This document shows positions 60,116-64,000 of a DNA stretch of 64,000 bases, one piece after another. The notes beneath the pieces were generated by a model, which was given only the letters and a program-made list of their open reading frames with translations, did no database searches and was not told where the DNA came from. Positions within the stretch are counted from its first letter, which is position 1. The number at the start of each line of letters is the position of its first letter. Both the position numbers and the translations under genes were made by a program. Source of the DNA: B10-G9 sp963712165 (lineage in GTDB: Bacteria > Chloroflexota > Anaerolineae > Anaerolineales > UBA11858); contig CAVQGY010000003.1 in NCBI GenBank assembly GCA_963712165.1, forward strand, positions 62,001 to 126,000, written 5' to 3'.

Positions 60116-62545
60116 ATGGTAGATGGAAAAAAGTTCGATAAGGATCGCCATCCAGATGACCTGACCTGGCGAGAGCAGGATATTCTTGTCCTGCTTTCGG
60201 AAAGGTTAACCAATCGTGAGATTGCGGATAAGCTGCATCTGGCTGAGACAACAGTAAAGGATTATGTCAGCAAGATTCTCAATAAACTTTATGTGAAGAA
60301 CCGCCGCGAGGCGGTAGAGCGTGCGAAAACCCTCGGGCTGCTGGATCAGAGTACATTACCCACAGTAATGCCTCCCACCAGCTTGCCTCCAGAGTCGACT
60401 CCCTTTGTGGGAAGACAAAAGGAGTTGGAGCAGATCTTACAACAGCTGGAAAATACCCGGTTGGTGACCCTGGTCGGACCTGGAGGGATCGGGAAGACCC
60501 GCCTGGCTCGCAGGGTTGCCCGATTATCCCAGGATGATTATAAGAACGGCACTGCTTTCGTTTCCTTATCTCCCCTTCATTCTGCTGAAAGCCTCGTTCA
60601 GGCAGTAGCAGAGGCTATCCGGGTCCCCATCGCTACGCAGGAAACCCCCCTCAACCAACTCCTGAGATACTTAAGACAGCAGGAGATGCTGCTGGTCCTG
60701 GATAATTTTGAACATCTCCTGGAAGGTGCCAGTATGGTGGCACAGATCCTTCAGGAAACGGCGAGTATCAAAATCCTGGTGACTTCCCGGGAACGGCTCA
60801 ACCTATTGAGTGAAACTGTATTGACGATTGGTGGCATGAACTTCTCCGTAGGGGAGGGATCCGGGGAAACCGGCCAAGCCGATGCGGTGGCTCTGTTCCT
60901 GCAAGGCGCAAGTCGGATACAACCAGCTTATATTGCTACCGCGGAGGAATTGGATCAGATCAGACGGATTTGCCGTTTTGTGGGGGGTATGCCCCTGGCG
61001 ATCGAACTGGCTGCAGCCTGGCTGCATGTTTTGACCCTTGAGGATATTTACTCCGAAATAGAAAGTAATCTGGACCTGCTTTCTACAGACCTGCGGGATA
61101 CACCAGAGAGGCATCGAAGCATTCGGGGAATCTTTGACCATTCCTGGTCTATGCTTGATCCACAGTTGCAGGATATATTCGCTCACTTATCCCTCTTTAG
61201 AGGTGGATTTACATGGGAAGCCGCGCGGGAAGTAGTTAGCGCTTCATTACAACAGCTCTCCGGCTTGGTAGATAAATCGCTGCTGAGTCATGATCCGGTT
61301 ACTGGTCGTCTGGAGGTTCACGAACTGCTGAGGAGTTTTGCCCAGGAAAAACTAGAGGAATATCCCAGTGAAAGCCGGATAGCCAGAGAGAGACATGGGA
61401 TTTATTATGCAGCCCTGATGGAGAAAGGGTGGAGTCAACTCCGCAGCCCACAGCAGCAGAAGACACTGGAAAGTATCGAAGCTGATATTGAGAATATTCG
61501 CTCTGCCTGGAATTACTTCCTGGAGGAAAAGAACATACCTATGCTGTGGAATTTCATCTATGGCTTGTGGTACGTTTATTGGATTCGCTGGTGGAATCTA
61601 CCAGGCATGGAGCTTTTCCGGAATGCCGCGCAAATCCTGGATGGATCTTCAGATCCGGATGTAAGGATCCTGCGAGCCCTCGCCCAGGCTTTGCAGAGCT
61701 ACTTTATGGCTTGGTTGGGATTATCTGCTGAAGGTTACGAGATCGCCCAGGAAAGTTCTGCAGTAATGGAAGAACTAGAGAACCTGCCCGGTCTGATCTT
61801 CGCCCACAACAGTCTCATCGTCAATTCATACTTCACTCACCGTTACGAAGATATGCTCAAGACCATAGAAAGTATGCTTCAGCTAGCGGATGAGCACCAG
61901 GATCCATGGTTGATCGCTTTATCGCTCTTTGCCGCTGGTTTGACCTCGATCACCAACGACCGTTTCGACCAGGCTCGAGAATATGCACTCCGGAACCTGG
62001 CTCTTTATGAAGAGATTGGCGATAGGATTGGAATAACCACCCCTTTGATTGTACTTGGCCATGCTTCACTGGGTCTTGGGGATCTGGATCAGGCCAGGAA
62101 ATATTATAAACGCTGCTTGGAGATTTCCCTTGATAGCCGATTCTATTACTCGATCCAAACCTCCAGCAAATACCTGGCCAAGGTAGCTCTTACACAGGGC
62201 AGGTTGGAGGAAGCTGAGAAGTACTTGGGGCAGAGCCTGGGAATTACGAATCAGATAGGATTTGTCAGGGACATCGTTAATCTGATCTATGAATACTCCC
62301 GTCTGTTTGCTGCCCGGGGGGAGAACCTGGAGGCAGTCAGCCTGTTGGGCCTGGTCATTCAGCATCCTGTCAGTGACGTCTCCAGGATGATCGACGGTCG
62401 CATCAGGGACTCCGCTGAAGAACTGCTGAGTGAGTTAGAAAAGGATCTCCCAGAGAAGCCCTTTCAGGAAGCCTTGGAATGGGGCCGGTCTCTGGATCTG
62501 GACAAGGTGACAGCTCAGCTTTGCCATGAGGGTGTCGGGATATAA
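60116..62545 (+). CDS. STAND ATPase regulator with N-terminal LuxR HTH and C-terminal TPRs
   Basis: A large signal-transduction protein of 809 residues. The LuxR/GerE helix-turn-helix is at the N-terminus (about 17-75: LTWREQDILVLLSERLTNRE, IADKLHLAETTVKDYVSKIL). An NB-ARC/AAA-type ATPase follows, with Walker A GPGGIGKTR at about 121-129 and LLVLDNFEHL as Walker B. A winged-helix segment (about 340-430) and C-terminal TPR helices (about 430-800) complete it. MalT-type LuxR regulators have the HTH at the C-terminus, so the order is reversed. The ligand and targets are unknown. Confidence 0.88.
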   Translation: MVDGKKFDKDRHPDDLTWREQDILVLLSERLTNREIADKLHLAETTVKDYVSKILNKLYVKNRREAVERAKTLGLLDQSTLPTVMPPTSLPPESTPFVGRQKELEQILQQLENTRLVTLVGPGGIGKTRLARRVARLSQDDYKNGTAFVSLSPLHSAESLVQAVAEAIRVPIATQETPLNQLLRYLRQQEMLLVLDNFEHLLEGASMVAQILQETASIKILVTSRERLNLLSETVLTIGGMNFSVGEGSGETGQADAVALFLQGASRIQPAYIATAEELDQIRRICRFVGGMPLAIELAAAWLHVLTLEDIYSEIESNLDLLSTDLRDTPERHRSIRGIFDHSWSMLDPQLQDIFAHLSLFRGGFTWEAAREVVSASLQQLSGLVDKSLLSHDPVTGRLEVHELLRSFAQEKLEEYPSESRIARERHGIYYAALMEKGWSQLRSPQQQKTLESIEADIENIRSAWNYFLEEKNIPMLWNFIYGLWYVYWIRWWNLPGMELFRNAAQILDGSSDPDVRILRALAQALQSYFMAWLGLSAEGYEIAQESSAVMEELENLPGLIFAHNSLIVNSYFTHRYEDMLKTIESMLQLADEHQDPWLIALSLFAAGLTSITNDRFDQAREYALRNLALYEEIGDRIGITTPLIVLGHASLGLGDLDQARKYYKRCLEISLDSRFYYSIQTSSKYLAKVALTQGRLEEAEKYLGQSLGITNQIGFVRDIVNLIYEYSRLFAARGENLEAVSLLGLVIQHPVSDVSRMIDGRIRDSAEELLSELEKDLPEKPFQEALEWGRSLDLDKVTAQLCHEGVGI

Positions 62546-62710
62546 AATAAGCATATTAAACCAAGCAGATCTGGATCAATTAGAGCGAGTAATGTCCCGG
62601 AACCTGACCTCACAGGAGTTCCATTCCGTTGGGATGGGGAACGGGAGGAAAACGAAGATTATAACCTGGGTTAGTTGCAGGACCCATACCAAGGATAGAG
62701 GAAGCGCATT

Positions 62711-63622
62711 ATGGATAATTTCAGAAGATATTCATTTATCTTCATCCTTCTGATAATCTCTCTTTTCGGCTGCCGGGCGGCTGATGTTGGTGCGCCAAGC
62801 GCAGGACCTGCTTTCGATAAGGAGAGGTTATTGATATTCGGTGAGGGAGTCCTCCCTGGATCCGAGCCTGAACCTTTTGGGAGTGATTGGTTCAAGGGAG
62901 GTTTCCATTCGGCCCCGGTATTTTCTCCTGATGGATATGAGATGTGGTGGGCCGGGAGTTGGGCTACTCAGAAGGTGTTTGTCTCCCATTATGAGGGGGG
63001 CGCCTGGACAGAACAAGAGGAAGTCTCGTTTTCGGATGAGATCACCTCCTACCGGGATCCATTTATATCGCCTGATGGTAAAAAATTCTACTTCATCTCC
63101 ACGGCACCGATTCCGGGAGTTGCGGGGAGCGGAAAGGAGAATTTCTGGATGATGGACCGGGAATCAGGGGAGTGGAGTGCGCCCATACCTCTGCCGGCGG
63201 GTATAAATGAGCTTTCACTTCACTGGACACCCTCCGTGGATTACAATTATGATTTCTATTTCTCTGCCAATATCGATGGAGATCCTGATATTTTCAAAGC
63301 AGAGTTCAAAGACGGTAATTATCTGGATCCGATACCTCTCGGGCTTTCGGTCAACAGTCCTGAAATGGAGTTCACACCCCATATTGCTCCCGATGGAAGT
63401 TACCTGCTGTTCTCCCGAGTAAAGGATGGAAACAGCCCAGCTTATCTCTACATCTCCTATGCTCAGGATGGGGAATGGACCGAAGCTGTCCGGGTAGATA
63501 ATGTGGATGACTGCATCAGCCCTATAGTAACACCGGATCAAAAATACCTGATCTACCTTGAGGGTCCAACCGCGCTTGCCTGGAGGGACACCTCGTTCAT
63601 TGAAGAGTTAAGACCTGAGTAG
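62711..63622 (+). CDS. Lipoprotein with PD40/TolB-like beta-propeller repeats
   Basis: A predicted exported lipoprotein of 303 residues. The signal peptide ends in the lipobox LFGC with Cys21. The rest holds repeated WD40-like (PD40) blades of the type FSPDGYEMWWAG, ISPDGKKFYFIS, IAPDGSYLLFSR and VTPDQKYLIYLE. This is a beta-propeller that usually binds ligand or protein rather than acting as an enzyme. AGAGGAAG precedes the ATG. It may be controlled by the upstream STAND regulator, but no site proves this. Confidence 0.8.
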   Translation: MDNFRRYSFIFILLIISLFGCRAADVGAPSAGPAFDKERLLIFGEGVLPGSEPEPFGSDWFKGGFHSAPVFSPDGYEMWWAGSWATQKVFVSHYEGGAWTEQEEVSFSDEITSYRDPFISPDGKKFYFISTAPIPGVAGSGKENFWMMDRESGEWSAPIPLPAGINELSLHWTPSVDYNYDFYFSANIDGDPDIFKAEFKDGNYLDPIPLGLSVNSPEMEFTPHIAPDGSYLLFSRVKDGNSPAYLYISYAQDGEWTEAVRVDNVDDCISPIVTPDQKYLIYLEGPTALAWRDTSFIEELRPE

Positions 63623-63808
63623 CTTCCAATCACTATCTGGGTAATCGATATGCAAAAGTAACTATTACGCGAGAAGATATCTAATAAATGGATCATTAAA
63701 AACTGAGCACGATTGATCCGATATCAGGGTTCTTATATTGGTAAACTGGATACTGAATTCTGAATACTGCTTGAAAAAAATGACCCTATCCAACCCGGAG
63801 GTTCAATC
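63623..63808. other. 186-base intergenic spacer
   Basis: AT-rich, with no hairpin terminator or clear promoter that I can support. It probably carries the promoter of the gene at 63809. Confidence 0.4.
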
Positions 63809-64000
63809 ATGAAAAAGAATACTATGGTAATGATTGTATATGCGATCTTCTTCCTGTTCCTGGTGCAGATGGCTGGCACACTGGTGGAGTCGATTTACAT
63901 CCTGGACCTGATGAACACCTCCCTGGATGAGAAAGTCCTGGGACTGTTATTCTTTTTCTCGCCGGTGGTCCTTTTTTCCTATCGGGCCAAACGTCCGGCA
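63809..64000 (+). CDS. Membrane protein, 5' part only (cut by window end)
   Basis: The first 64 residues of an open frame that runs off the window. It starts MKKNTMVMIVYAIFFLFLVQ with CCGGAGG nine bases upstream and shows two hydrophobic segments (about 7-24 and 45-58). The family cannot be decided from this fragment. Confidence 0.7.
   Translation, partial: MKKNTMVMIVYAIFFLFLVQMAGTLVESIYILDLMNTSLDEKVLGLLFFFSPVVLFSYRAKRPA

Overview
The window looks like a chromosomal segment of a member of the Chloroflexota, most probably an Anaerolineae-type bacterium. This is an inference from gene content and domain style: a TPR protein followed by an ECF sigma factor, a TP-methylase-MazG fusion, an AIM24 protein, a B-box membrane protein upstream of recN, an N-terminal-HTH STAND regulator and zinc-ligand ribosomal proteins. 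No sequence search could be run. I see no rRNA genes, insertion sequences, phage genes or CRISPR arrays. One tRNA gene is present.

Positions 1-9.7 kb read on the plus strand: rho, a LysM/M23 cell-wall peptidase, a 65-residue orphan, polA, a TPR protein split by a frameshift, then an ECF sigma factor coupled to a membrane anti-sigma factor. A strong bidirectional terminator (9711-9745) separates these from a minus-strand block (9.75-19.1 kb): a small secreted crystallin/I36-like protein, an OmpR/EnvZ-type two-component pair, a second ECF sigma/anti-sigma module that ends in a beta-solenoid membrane protein with an E2-like C-terminal domain, a YitT-family protein, a beta-hydroxyacid dehydrogenase, an S51-peptidase-like protein with a cysteinyl-tRNA-synthetase tail, and a nucleotide-sugar-epimerase-like protein.

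From 19.3 to 28.3 kb the plus strand carries purA, a lipoprotein, ssb, a DUF3467 protein, nadK, a B-box membrane protein, recN and a penicillin-binding-protein homologue that appears to have lost its catalytic residues. era is on the minus strand.

From 29.5 to 54.6 kb lies the transcription/translation super-cluster: rpoB (without rpoC), rpsL-rpsG-fusA-tuf, the S10-spc-alpha ribosomal protein genes with secY and map (adk and infA are absent), rpoA, rplQ, truA, rplM and rpsI, closed by a terminator. Good sigma-70-type promoters precede rpoB and rpsL, and another lies at the end of rpsJ before rplC. The tuf gene has a codon choice unlike its neighbours and an unusual switch II.

The last 9 kb hold a TP-methylase/MazG fusion, a small membrane protein, an AIM24 protein, tRNA-Gln(CUG) divergent from glnS, a HEAT-repeat protein, a large LuxR-HTH/STAND/TPR regulator, a PD40-type lipoprotein and the start of a membrane protein cut by the window end.

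The most interesting items are the predicted catalytically dead bifunctional PBP, the compositional mosaic in tuf, the two unusual domain fusions (solenoid-membrane-E2 subunit-binding domain; S51-CysRS tail), the separation of rpoB from rpoC and rplJL, and the glnS/tRNA-Gln pairing.
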